Origin: CAYSHJ01 sp964589725
Lineage (GTDB): Bacteria; Planctomycetota; Planctomycetia; Planctomycetales; Planctomycetaceae
Reading direction: 5' to 3'
DNA length: 5,610 bases
NCBI GenBank assembly: GCA_964589725.1
Contig: CAZPUJ010000714.1
Coordinates: 1 to 5,610, forward strand
The position numbers and the translations under genes are program-made. Shown piece by piece: positions 1-5,610 of this stretch. The notes under the pieces were generated by a model, which saw only the letters and a list, made by a program, of their open reading frames with translations, made no database searches and was not told where the DNA came from. Each line of letters starts with the position of its first letter. The first letter of the stretch is position 1.

Positions 1-2073
1 CGCCACTCGTTCGCCGCTCTCGGCGTCCCAAATCTGAATTCGATAACGCACCTCCTGCCCCGGCGCGGCGATCGGGTCGCCTGTTGGCACCGCTCGCGGC
101 GCAGGCTGCGGTACGGCGGGTTGCTGGACGAGCGCAAGCCGCCCGTCGCGGCCCTGCCGCGCCGCCTCGATGGATTCAGCGACGGCGCGGGCCGCACGCT
201 TAAAGTAGTCCTCACGCTCCGCGTGAGGGAAACGGATTATCGAATCAGCGCTGCTCGATCCCTCGTCATCATTGGCGTGATGAACGTCGCGACTGGAACT
301 GCTTACCTCACGCGGAGCGTGAGGGCTACCTTGGCGAGCCGCGACCGGCGCCGGTGGCGGGGCGGGCGCCGGCTTCTCCATCATCGGGCCGCCGGGGCCG
401 AACATCGGCTGTGTCTGCTCGATCAGGCCCTCGGTCGTGATCACGTGCTTGCCATCGGCGGAGAACGCGACGCCGGTGACCGCGGTGTAGTGCTGGAGTC
501 GCGCGACTTCATCGCCGGTCACGACGTTCCTCACAAGGACCGTGCCGTCGGCTGATGCGGACGCGACGCGCTGGCCGTTCGGATGAAACGCGACCGCGGT
601 CACCGCCGAGCGATGGCCGTGAAACGTCCGCCAGCCGCCGGTGATGAGCCGCCGCAGGTACGCATACTCCCAATCGCGGAAGTCCCAGCGCGTCTGTTCG
701 AGGTACTCGTCCGCCTTGATGATCTCGTGCTCGTGGTACGCGCAGCGGGCCCGGTCGAGCAGACGGCCATAACGCAACACTTCCGCTTGCAGATCGTTGT
801 CAGAATTGATCGGCATGCTCGCTGGAAGGTTGGCTGCCCCGTTCGTGTCGCCCGCAAGGTTCACATCGCCGGCCAATGAACTGACCGATTCACGCGGTTG
901 ATCCGCCGCGCGGTTCGCCGCCCATGCTTGGACGCCGACCGCCGCTCCGGTGCCGCCGAACAACAACAGCAGACATGCTGCCGCAGCCGTCCAGCCAAAC
1001 GCGGACGGGTTTCGCTTAGCCCAATACTTCGCCAGTTCCAACAGCGAGTATCGCCGCGCACGCACCAGATCGCCGTTCAGCCAGCGACCAAGATCATCGG
1101 CGAATGCCTGGCAATCGCGATAACGATCCTCCGGCTTCCGCGCGATCGCCTTTTCGCACACGGCGGCCAAGTCACGCGAAACGTGCTTCAGAATTGACTG
1201 GACCTGAGGCGGATCGGTCGTGCGGACTTGCTGCAAAACCTCGGTCGAACTCCCCACGAACGGCGTGCGGCCGGTAAGCAATTCGAACAGCATGACTCCG
1301 AGGCTGTATTGATCGGTCTGCGGACCGACGGTCGTGCCGTCGCCCGCCGCCTGCTCCGGCGACATGTACGCCGGTGTGCCGACGGCTCGACCTTCGGCCG
1401 GTTGGGTCTCGGCCGCGTCCTCGCGCGTGGCCAGGCCGAAGTCCATCAATTGTGCTCGGCCGTTCGAGTTGATCATGACGTTGAGCGGCTTGACGTCGCG
1501 ATGCACCACCCCCTGCTGATGCGCATACGCCAGTCCCTCGGCCAAACTTCGCACCCAACCGACCTCTTCCGCCAGTTCCCCTCGGTTCGTCAACCGTTCC
1601 GCGAGCGTCTGCCCTTCAACCATCTCGCAGGCGACGAACAGGTCGTCTCCCGCCGCGCCGGCTTCGTACACAGCAACGATGTGCGGATGCCGCAACCGCG
1701 CCGCCGACTTGGCCTCCAGCATCAGTCGCTCGGCTTTCTCCGCCGCGTGAACTCCCAGCCGCGGCGTCTTCAGCGCGACTTCGCGATCGAGAATCGGATC
1801 AAACGCGCGATACACCGTGCCGAAGGCTCCTTGCCCAAGCACTTCTCGAATTTGAAATCGACCCAACGCTCCAGTCACGGCCCCCGCCTGCGACGGCACC
1901 GCGCCCACCGCCGCGCGATCGCCCGTCAAGGAGGGAGAGGGTGGGGAGACGTGTTGTGTAAGATGATCTTTGAGGATCGTCTTGCAGCGCGGGCAATGCA
2001 CCGGGCGATGGATGGCTTCGTCTTTGATCTCCAATTGGGCTTGGCACGAATGACACTTGATTCGCAGCGACAT
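1..2073 (-). CDS. Membrane-anchored Ser/Thr protein kinase with WD40 repeats (3' end outside window)
   Basis: An open frame of 691 codons continues past the left edge. It starts at the ATG at 2073-2071, preceded by AGGAG (2086-2082, 8-base spacing); an in-frame TGA at 2097-2095 rules out a longer N-terminus. Residues 7-30 form a small zinc ribbon (CxxC at 7/10 and 27/30). The Hanks-type kinase domain covers about 73-333: glycine loop GQGAFGTVY (80-88), VALK Lys102, alpha-C Glu120, HRDVKPLNV (191-199, catalytic Asp193), DFG (211-213), GTPAYMSPE (232-240), Asp254 and Arg317. All catalytic residues are present, so it should be active. A hydrophobic helix (about 361-381) would put the kinase in the cytoplasm and the C-terminal part outside the membrane. 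A helical linker (about 428-478) leads to a WD40 blade (about 485-526) and a second one (528 on), which is split by an Ala/Pro/Ser-rich insert (about 548-677) before IQIWDAESGERV (679-690). The architecture is typical of planctomycetes. The substrate and signal are unknown. Confidence 0.95.
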   Translation of the reverse strand, partial: MSLRIKCHSCQAQLEIKDEAIHRPVHCPRCKTILKDHLTQHVSPPSPSLTGDRAAVGAVPSQAGAVTGALGRFQIREVLGQGAFGTVYRAFDPILDREVALKTPRLGVHAAEKAERLMLEAKSAARLRHPHIVAVYEAGAAGDDLFVACEMVEGQTLAERLTNRGELAEEVGWVRSLAEGLAYAHQQGVVHRDVKPLNVMINSNGRAQLMDFGLATREDAAETQPAEGRAVGTPAYMSPEQAAGDGTTVGPQTDQYSLGVMLFELLTGRTPFVGSSTEVLQQVRTTDPPQVQSILKHVSRDLAAVCEKAIARKPEDRYRDCQAFADDLGRWLNGDLVRARRYSLLELAKYWAKRNPSAFGWTAAAACLLLLFGGTGAAVGVQAWAANRAADQPRESVSSLAGDVNLAGDTNGAANLPASMPINSDNDLQAEVLRYGRLLDRARCAYHEHEIIKADEYLEQTRWDFRDWEYAYLRRLITGGWRTFHGHRSAVTAVAFHPNGQRVASASADGTVLVRNVVTGDEVARLQHYTAVTGVAFSADGKHVITTEGLIEQTQPMFGPGGPMMEKPAPAPPPAPVAARQGSPHAPREVSSSSRDVHHANDDEGSSSADSIIRFPHAEREDYFKRAARAVAESIEAARQGRDGRLALVQQPAVPQPAPRAVPTGDPIAAPGQEVRYRIQIWDAESGERVA
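205..329. repeat. REPIN-like inverted pair of GTAG-headed hairpin repeats, inside the kinase CDS
   Basis: Two copies of one hairpin face each other. The left copy has GTAG at 205-208, then arms CCTCACGC (210-217) and GCGTGAGG (221-228) around loop TCC. The right copy is its reverse complement: arms 306-313 and 317-324 around loop GGA, then CTAC (GTAG on the minus strand) at 326-329. Both GTAG heads lie at the outer ends, separated by a 77-base spacer (229-305) that contains a smaller hairpin, TCATCA/TGATGA (266-271 and 278-283). No flanking target-site duplication is visible. A GTAG head followed by a palindrome, in an inverted doublet, is the known design of REP/REPIN elements mobilised by RAYT (TnpA-REP) transposases; assignment to that class is inference. 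The element lies in frame within the kinase gene and encodes residues 582-623, both hairpins being read in the same phase as PHAPRE and PHAERE. Confidence 0.75.
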
Positions 2074-2596
2074 TGCATGAGCTCCTCTGAAGAGTCACGT
2101 AGTCCGTTTTGTCACGAAGCTCTGGGAAACAGCGTGTCTTGCATGAATTGCAGACAAATGAGGTTGAACTTGCCATCTCCTCGGAAATGTTTCGCCAATA
2201 CCAGTACCCTTCTGATCCTACTTGTTCAAGTCGTTGGGAAGCGAAACAAAGGGACGCAGCTCTTAATTGGCCACCGAGTCTTTACGGGGTGTCCCGCGTG
2301 GCCGAATGGTCCATTTGAGACTGAGTCGATTTGCGGCCCAGATGCCCGGTTCGCGATCTTCCAAAATGCGGGTACCAACGCATGATCCCCTTTTCTCCCC
2401 CTTTGCGTTTGATCGGCTGATGCTCGAAGGGCATTTCATGTTTCGTCATTTGGCGGCGTTTCCTGGCTTGCTCCGCAGAGCATTTCTAAGATTCCTGTCT
2501 CGCCACGCCACAAATTTTTCCGACCAGGATTTCGTGTGACAGCAGGGTACGAACTCGGACGGTCTTCCGTCGTCGAACTTGAAAAGGTGATGCGAC
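2074..2596. other. Divergent intergenic region, no gene recognised
   Basis: These 523 bases separate the divergently transcribed kinase and TPR genes and must carry the start signals of both. Reading frames here have no good ribosome binding site, no recognisable domain and no protein-like composition; the longest are tails of antisense shadows of the kinase gene. No convincing -35/-10 pair was found in either direction. The recognisable elements are the kinase Shine-Dalgarno sequence (2082-2086), the TPR-gene AAAAGG (2582-2587) and a short hairpin just before the latter. A decayed gene cannot be excluded. Confidence 0.6.
2558..2571 (+). promoter_or_regulatory. Short leader hairpin upstream of the TPR gene
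   Basis: GACGG (2558-2562) and CCGTC (2567-2571) form a perfect 5-bp stem with the tetraloop TCTT. It lies 10 bases before the AAAAGG ribosome binding site and is flanked by two direct copies of CGAACT (2550-2555 and 2574-2579). It could be a leader structure or a binding site, but a stem this short can arise by chance and no regulatory role is shown. Confidence 0.25.
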
Positions 2597-4066
2597 ATGA
2601 GAGATTTTTTTCGCGTGTGTCTGGCCATGCTCTGTTTGGCCTGTGCCACAACCTCGTTGATCGCCGCTGACGACGCCAAGCAGTCGACCCCAACGACGCC
2701 TCGCGATCCGAATCTCAACCCGGCTCACGATCAGGCCCGCGCCAATGCCGATCAAGCCCACCACCATGGGGATTACAGGAAGGCAATCGAAATCGCCAGC
2801 GGAGTGCTCGCGCAAAACCCCAATGATCACGTCGCGTACTACCTGCGCGCCAGTTCTCACGTCGAGTTGGGTGTCGCTCAGCGGGAGGCCGCGCTCGTGC
2901 GGCAGGGGATCGTCGATTCGCGCGAGGCGATTCGGCTGAAGCCGATGGACAATGTCAATTACTTTCTGCCGTATCTTCTCGGCATGGCCAGTCTGGCGGG
3001 ATTGGAGAATAAGCCGGCGCACGCCGAGGTTGCCGTCACCGTCGCCGGCCGACTGCTCGGACAACCGACGCTGATGGGGGAAGATCGGTCGAATGTGCTG
3101 TACCAGCGCGCGGTCGCGCACTTGGCAATGCAAGACACCGCGAAGGCGATCAAAGATTACCAGGCGGCCGTCAAACTGACTCCGATGCATCTCGGCGCCC
3201 GCATCGGCCTGGCCGACTTGCTGGCTGCGGCGGGACAGTACGATGCCGCGCTGGTCGCCTACAACGAAGCCGTGACCACGTTTCCCAGCATGGCGTTGGT
3301 CTACAACAACCGAGGCATGTTCCAGCAAGCTCAAGGGCGATTCAATGAGGCGATGCTGGACTTCAGCAAGGCTCTCGAACTCGATCCGAAATTTCTGGTC
3401 TCGCTCATCAACCGCGGCTTCACCTTGATGAATCAAGGACGCTTCGAAGAAGCCGAGAACGACTTTACCGAATCCCTGAAGATCGACGCGGCGCAGCCGG
3501 CGGTTCTCGGCATGCGTGCCGGCAGCAGGCTGTCTCGCGGCGATTTCGAGGCGGCCATCAAGGACTACACAGACGTCTTGAAGTGGGACAGCAAGAATGC
3601 GATCGGACACGCGGAGTTGGGCTTTGCCTTGTTCTTCGCCCAGCAAACGCAGCCAGCCCTCGCCGAGTTCGACACAGCGTCCGAGTTGAACTCGCAATTG
3701 CGATTCGTGCTGCCGTGGCGGTATCTGGCAATGATGCAACTCGGCCAACGGCCGCAAGCCGACACGAAGTTTGCGGCGGTGATCGGCCTCCCCGCCAACA
3801 AACGGGAATGGGGCGACACGCTGCTGGTGTATCTCGCTGACCGTCTTTCGGAGGCCGACTTGCGAAAGGCCATCAACAGGCAAGATCCAAAAGCCGGCGA
3901 CGCGCAGGCCTGCGAAGCGGAGTTCTTCGTCGGCCATCGTAAACTGCTCGCCGGACAACGCGATGTCGCAAACGTCCATTTCCAACGAGCTCTGACGTCG
4001 AAGTCAACGCAATTGTCCGCTTACCGCGGAGCCAAGTTCGCGCTGCCATCTTCCGCCACCAAATGA
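2597..4066 (+). CDS. Exported tetratricopeptide-repeat (TPR) protein
   Basis: This 489-residue protein starts at ATG 2597, with AAAAGG (2582-2587) 9 bases upstream. A nearby ATG at 2590 is out of frame. Residues 1-24 look like a Sec signal peptide: charged start MRDFFR, hydrophobic core about 7-22, likely cleavage near the LIAA|DD boundary. Cys16 follows Leu-Ala, but the residue at -3 is Cys, so a lipobox is weak. The rest is mostly TPR helix pairs, at about 44-77, 78-117, 166-197, 199-231, 234-265, 267-299, 302-333 and 335-366, with a last one near 437-468 (CEAEFFVGHRKLLAGQ followed by HFQRAL). That C-terminal pattern also occurs in NlpI-like TPR proteins. TPR arrays are protein-binding scaffolds with no catalytic role; the partner here is unknown and the neighbours do not reveal it. 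Likely location is the periplasm or envelope. It is divergent from the kinase gene and convergent with ispG. Confidence 0.93.
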   Translation: MRDFFRVCLAMLCLACATTSLIAADDAKQSTPTTPRDPNLNPAHDQARANADQAHHHGDYRKAIEIASGVLAQNPNDHVAYYLRASSHVELGVAQREAALVRQGIVDSREAIRLKPMDNVNYFLPYLLGMASLAGLENKPAHAEVAVTVAGRLLGQPTLMGEDRSNVLYQRAVAHLAMQDTAKAIKDYQAAVKLTPMHLGARIGLADLLAAAGQYDAALVAYNEAVTTFPSMALVYNNRGMFQQAQGRFNEAMLDFSKALELDPKFLVSLINRGFTLMNQGRFEEAENDFTESLKIDAAQPAVLGMRAGSRLSRGDFEAAIKDYTDVLKWDSKNAIGHAELGFALFFAQQTQPALAEFDTASELNSQLRFVLPWRYLAMMQLGQRPQADTKFAAVIGLPANKREWGDTLLVYLADRLSEADLRKAINRQDPKAGDAQACEAEFFVGHRKLLAGQRDVANVHFQRALTSKSTQLSAYRGAKFALPSSATK

Positions 4067-4117
4067 CGCCGCTGATGTTGAAATTTCCACTAACGGTCAA
4101 CGTATGGTTTCGCTGCG

Positions 4118-5272
4118 TTATCCAGCAGACGTCCGGGAGTCTTTGCAAGCGATGAGAGTGTCGAGTTCTTTCTTCAATCGCGGAAGGATTTCCGAGTATG
4201 GATACGCGCCCAGCGACTCAGGCCCACGCTTGAGATTTACATGCGTCGGGCCGCACCAAAGGCCGAGGTCGGCGTCGTCGGTTTCACCGGGGCCGTTCAC
4301 GCGGCAGCCCATGACGGCAATCGTGACGGCGTGCTCTTTCGCGTACGCCGTCATCTCTTTGACTTGCTGTGCCAACTCGACGAAGGCTTCATTCTCGACG
4401 CGCGAGCAGCTCGGACAACTGATGATGTTGAGCTGATCGCCGCCGAAGTCGACGACGGAACGGACTCGGCCGGCGGCGATGTCGGCGAGGATTTGTCGGC
4501 CGACGGTGATCTCTTCCCCTTTGCGGCTGTTGGGCACAGTCAGCGAAACGCGGATCGTGTCGCCGACGCCGCGGCTGATGAGTTGCTCGAACGCGATGCG
4601 GGTTTTGATGATTCCGTCCGGCGGCATGCCGGCCTCGGTCACACCCAAGTGCAGCGGCACGTCCGGACGTTTCTCGGCGAAGCGACGATTGACCTCAATG
4701 ACTTTCCTCGGATCGCTGTCTTTCAGCGACACGCAGTATCGCGTGAAGCCGATCGAATCGAGAAAGTCGCAGTGCTCCCAAGCGCTTTCCAGCATCGGTG
4801 TGATCGAGTCGGCCGGATCGAACTTCTCTTTCTTGTCCGGATCGACGCTGCCGCAGTTCACGCCGACGCGGATCGCGCAGTCATGTTCTTTCGCCACCGA
4901 GGCCAGATAGTGCACTTTCACTTGCCACGGCTTCTCGCGTTCGTGGTGGTAAAGGTGTCCGGGGTTGTAGCGAATCTTGTCGACGTGCGGTGCGACGAGT
5001 TCGGCCAGGCGGTAATTCTCCTGCAAATCGACGGAGAGGTTGGCGGTCGTCTGCCGGCGAATCTCGGCAAGGGCCTCGGCGTCCTTCTTGCTGTCGACGG
5101 CGATACGGATCACGTCCGCTCCGGCCGCCGCGATGTCTTGGACTTGCTGGACCGTGGCATCAATGTTCGTCGTGTGCGTCGCGGTCATGCTCTGCACGGC
5201 AACGGCATGACCATTTCCAATCGTGACCAAGCCGATCCGCACGGCTCGCGTAGGATTTCGAGGCAAGTCCAC
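4118..5272 (-). CDS. ispG: 4-hydroxy-3-methylbut-2-enyl diphosphate synthase (GcpE/IspG)
   Basis: This 384-residue cytoplasmic enzyme catalyses the penultimate MEP-pathway step, reductive ring opening of methylerythritol cyclodiphosphate to HMBPP, using a [4Fe-4S] cluster and reduced ferredoxin or flavodoxin. The N-terminal barrel domain shows QSMT (27-30), KIRYNPGH (99-106), VGVNCGS (136-142) and HLGVTEAG (208-215). The C-terminal cluster domain shows CPSC (Cys286, Cys289) and MGCRVNGPGE (Cys323, Glu330), the three Cys and one Glu that ligate the cluster in characterised IspG; the seven-residue Cys-Glu spacing is the standard one. Length matches the two-domain bacterial form (about 370 residues in E. 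coli), without the extra domain of plant enzymes. The start is GTG at 5272-5270, supported by AGGAG 6 bases upstream; the stop is TAA at 4120-4118. It is transcribed alone, convergent with the TPR gene. All key residues are present, so it should be functional. Confidence 0.97.
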   Translation of the reverse strand: MDLPRNPTRAVRIGLVTIGNGHAVAVQSMTATHTTNIDATVQQVQDIAAAGADVIRIAVDSKKDAEALAEIRRQTTANLSVDLQENYRLAELVAPHVDKIRYNPGHLYHHEREKPWQVKVHYLASVAKEHDCAIRVGVNCGSVDPDKKEKFDPADSITPMLESAWEHCDFLDSIGFTRYCVSLKDSDPRKVIEVNRRFAEKRPDVPLHLGVTEAGMPPDGIIKTRIAFEQLISRGVGDTIRVSLTVPNSRKGEEITVGRQILADIAAGRVRSVVDFGGDQLNIISCPSCSRVENEAFVELAQQVKEMTAYAKEHAVTIAVMGCRVNGPGETDDADLGLWCGPTHVNLKRGPESLGAYPYSEILPRLKKELDTLIACKDSRTSAG

Positions 5273-5278
5273 GAAGAA

Positions 5279-5283
5279 CTCCT
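5279..5283 (-). promoter_or_regulatory. Ribosome binding site fixing the ispG GTG start
   Basis: On the minus strand AAAGGAG (5285-5279) carries a perfect AGGAG core 6 bases before GTG at 5272. This strong site supports the GTG start over downstream alternatives. Translation from it begins VDLPRNPTR, with Met at the GTG in practice. Confidence 0.75.
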
Positions 5284-5306
5284 TTACGGGTGTATGGGAC
5301 CGTCGG

Positions 5307-5334
5307 ATTCTAGCAGAGGCCTGAGATTTGTCAT
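5307..5334 (-). promoter_or_regulatory. Sigma70-like promoter of ispG
   Basis: On the minus strand ATGACA (5334-5329; 5 of 6 against TTGACA) and TAGAAT (5312-5307; 5 of 6 against TATAAT) are separated by 16 bases. Transcription would start near 5300, leaving a leader of about 28 bases that carries the Shine-Dalgarno sequence. The assignment uses the E. coli consensus; promoter preferences of planctomycetes are less well known. Confidence 0.5.
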
Positions 5335-5336
5335 TT

Positions 5337-5349
5337 ACTAGTTGCTAGT
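5337..5349. repeat. Small palindrome ACTAG-TTG-CTAGT upstream of the ispG promoter
   Basis: ACTAG (5337-5341) and CTAGT (5345-5349) are perfect inverted copies around TTG, ending just upstream of the proposed -35 box. The position would suit a regulator site, but it may equally be the edge of the neighbouring repeat element. No regulator can be named. Confidence 0.35.
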
Positions 5350-5351
5350 CC

Positions 5352-5489
5352 TCAATCAAGCGACCCCACTGAGCTTGCCTCAGTGGCTCGCGGGTTTTTG
5401 CACTACTCACACCAGATCGTCGAGTGAGTCAAGCGTAGTGCAAAAACCCGTAAACCGCCGACGCAAGGTCACGGCTGGCTAATTCTTGA
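5352..5489. repeat. Inverted-repeat element with GCAAG-loop hairpins at its outer parts
   Basis: The core is a perfect 16-bp inverted repeat: CGGGTTTTTGCACTAC at 5391-5406 and its complement at 5435-5450, around a 28-base centre (5407-5434) that can extend the stem with ACTCAC/GTGAGT (5405-5410 and 5424-5429). Outside each arm lies a hairpin. Read on the minus strand, the left one is CCACTGAG-GCAAG-CTCAGTGG (5386-5366), a perfect 8-bp stem. The right one, on the plus strand (5455-5475), is a diverged copy with the same GCAAG loop, 15 of 21 positions identical, and a paired G-to-C and C-to-G change flanking the loop. The two halves are therefore related inverted copies, probably extending a little further through TTGA motifs to about 5352 and 5489. 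It resembles a small non-autonomous mobile or REP-type element. A terminator role is possible, but the T-run lies between the arms. Confidence 0.7.
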
Positions 5490-5500
5490 ATCTACGGAAC

Positions 5501-5593
5501 CTGTAGCTCAGGCCCTTGTGGCCTGCGTGATGAGACTTCTGCTTGTTTTCCGACGAATTCAAATTAAACCGGCCACGAGGGCCGGGGCTACAG
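5501..5593. repeat. REPIN-like pair of GTAG-headed hairpins, second family
   Basis: The element is bounded by CTGTAG (5501-5506) and CTACAG (5588-5593). Inside the left end, arms CAGGCC (5509-5514) and GGCCTG (5520-5525) enclose loop CTTGT. Inside the right end, read on the minus strand, arms CCGGCC (5585-5580) and GGCCGG (5574-5569) enclose loop CTCGT. Both stems are perfect and differ by a compensated change (an A-T pair replaced by C-G), so the fold is maintained rather than just the sequence. The spacer (5526-5568) is AT-richer and has no gene. The outward GTAG heads and inward hairpins match the layout of the 205-329 pair, although the hairpin sequences are unrelated. Membership of the REP/REPIN class is inferred from structure. 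Confidence 0.72.
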
Positions 5594-5610
5594 ATTACCC
5601 AAGACAACGA

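Noticed and set aside
2289..2365. tRNA-like stretch (GCGTGGCCGAATGGTCC and later GGTTCGCGATC resemble D- and T-arms of a Ser/Leu tRNA)
   Set aside because: No matching acceptor stem, no 5-bp anticodon stem at the right place and no proper T-stem could be drawn. The resemblance is local.
1228..2385. A 385-codon plus-strand frame across the kinase N-terminus and the intergenic region
   Set aside because: It is mostly antisense to the conserved kinase domain and has no protein-like features in the remaining intergenic part.
2267..2539. A 90-codon plus-strand frame in the divergent intergenic region
   Set aside because: No Shine-Dalgarno sequence, no recognisable domain and Arg/Phe-rich chance-like composition.
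2486..3985. A 499-codon open frame antisense to the TPR gene
   Set aside because: It lies almost wholly opposite a gene with a signal peptide and clear TPR repeats. Its product has no recognisable domain and the composition typical of antisense frames of GC-rich genes, rich in Arg, Gln, Val and His.
4241..5341. A 366-codon open frame antisense to ispG
   Set aside because: ispG on the other strand has every family motif; the antisense product has no domain and shadow-like composition.
5366..5400. Rho-independent terminator reading rightwards (8-bp stem followed by GGGTTTTTG)
   Set aside because: The T-run starts 8 bases after the stem rather than directly, and belongs to the 16-bp inverted repeat. 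No plus-strand gene ends here, so a mobile-type repeat explains it better, though weak terminator activity is possible.
5501..5526. TGTAGCTCAGG looks like the D-arm region of a tRNA
   Set aside because: It is part of a perfect hairpin repeat whose partner lies at 5569-5593. There is no anticodon arm or acceptor stem.

Overview
The window reads as chromosomal DNA of a moderately GC-rich bacterium, most likely a planctomycete (Planctomycetota). This is inferred from the first gene, whose layout of zinc ribbon, Ser/Thr kinase, one membrane helix and WD40 repeats is greatly expanded in that phylum. The GcpE/IspG enzyme fits a bacterium that makes isoprenoids by the MEP pathway.

Layout: (1) 1-2073, minus strand: the N-terminal 691 codons of a membrane-anchored Hanks-type kinase with a WD40 region; the gene runs off the left edge. 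Its WD40 part is interrupted by a low-complexity insert containing a pair of inverted GTAG-headed hairpin repeats (205-329). (2) 2074-2596: a 523-base divergent intergenic region with no convincing gene. (3) 2597-4066, plus strand: an exported tetratricopeptide-repeat protein of unknown partner. (4) 4118-5272, minus strand: ispG, a complete iron-sulfur enzyme of the MEP pathway, convergent with the TPR gene across only 51 bases. It has a GTG start, a good Shine-Dalgarno sequence and a sigma70-like promoter. (5) 5273-5610: the ispG upstream region, which contains no gene but two more inverted-repeat elements (about 5352-5489 and 5501-5593).

The three genes do not form an operon or an obvious pathway: the kinase and TPR genes diverge, and the TPR and ispG genes converge. 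The most notable content is repetitive. Three different paired-hairpin elements lie in 5.6 kb. Two of them (205-329 and 5501-5593) share no sequence beyond the GTAG head but have the same design: GTAG at both outer ends, each followed by a perfect hairpin, in inverted orientation. This is the layout of REP doublets (REPINs) moved by RAYT/TnpA-REP Y1 transposases. One of them is translated in frame inside the kinase gene. No transposase, CRISPR array, tRNA or rRNA was found in the window.
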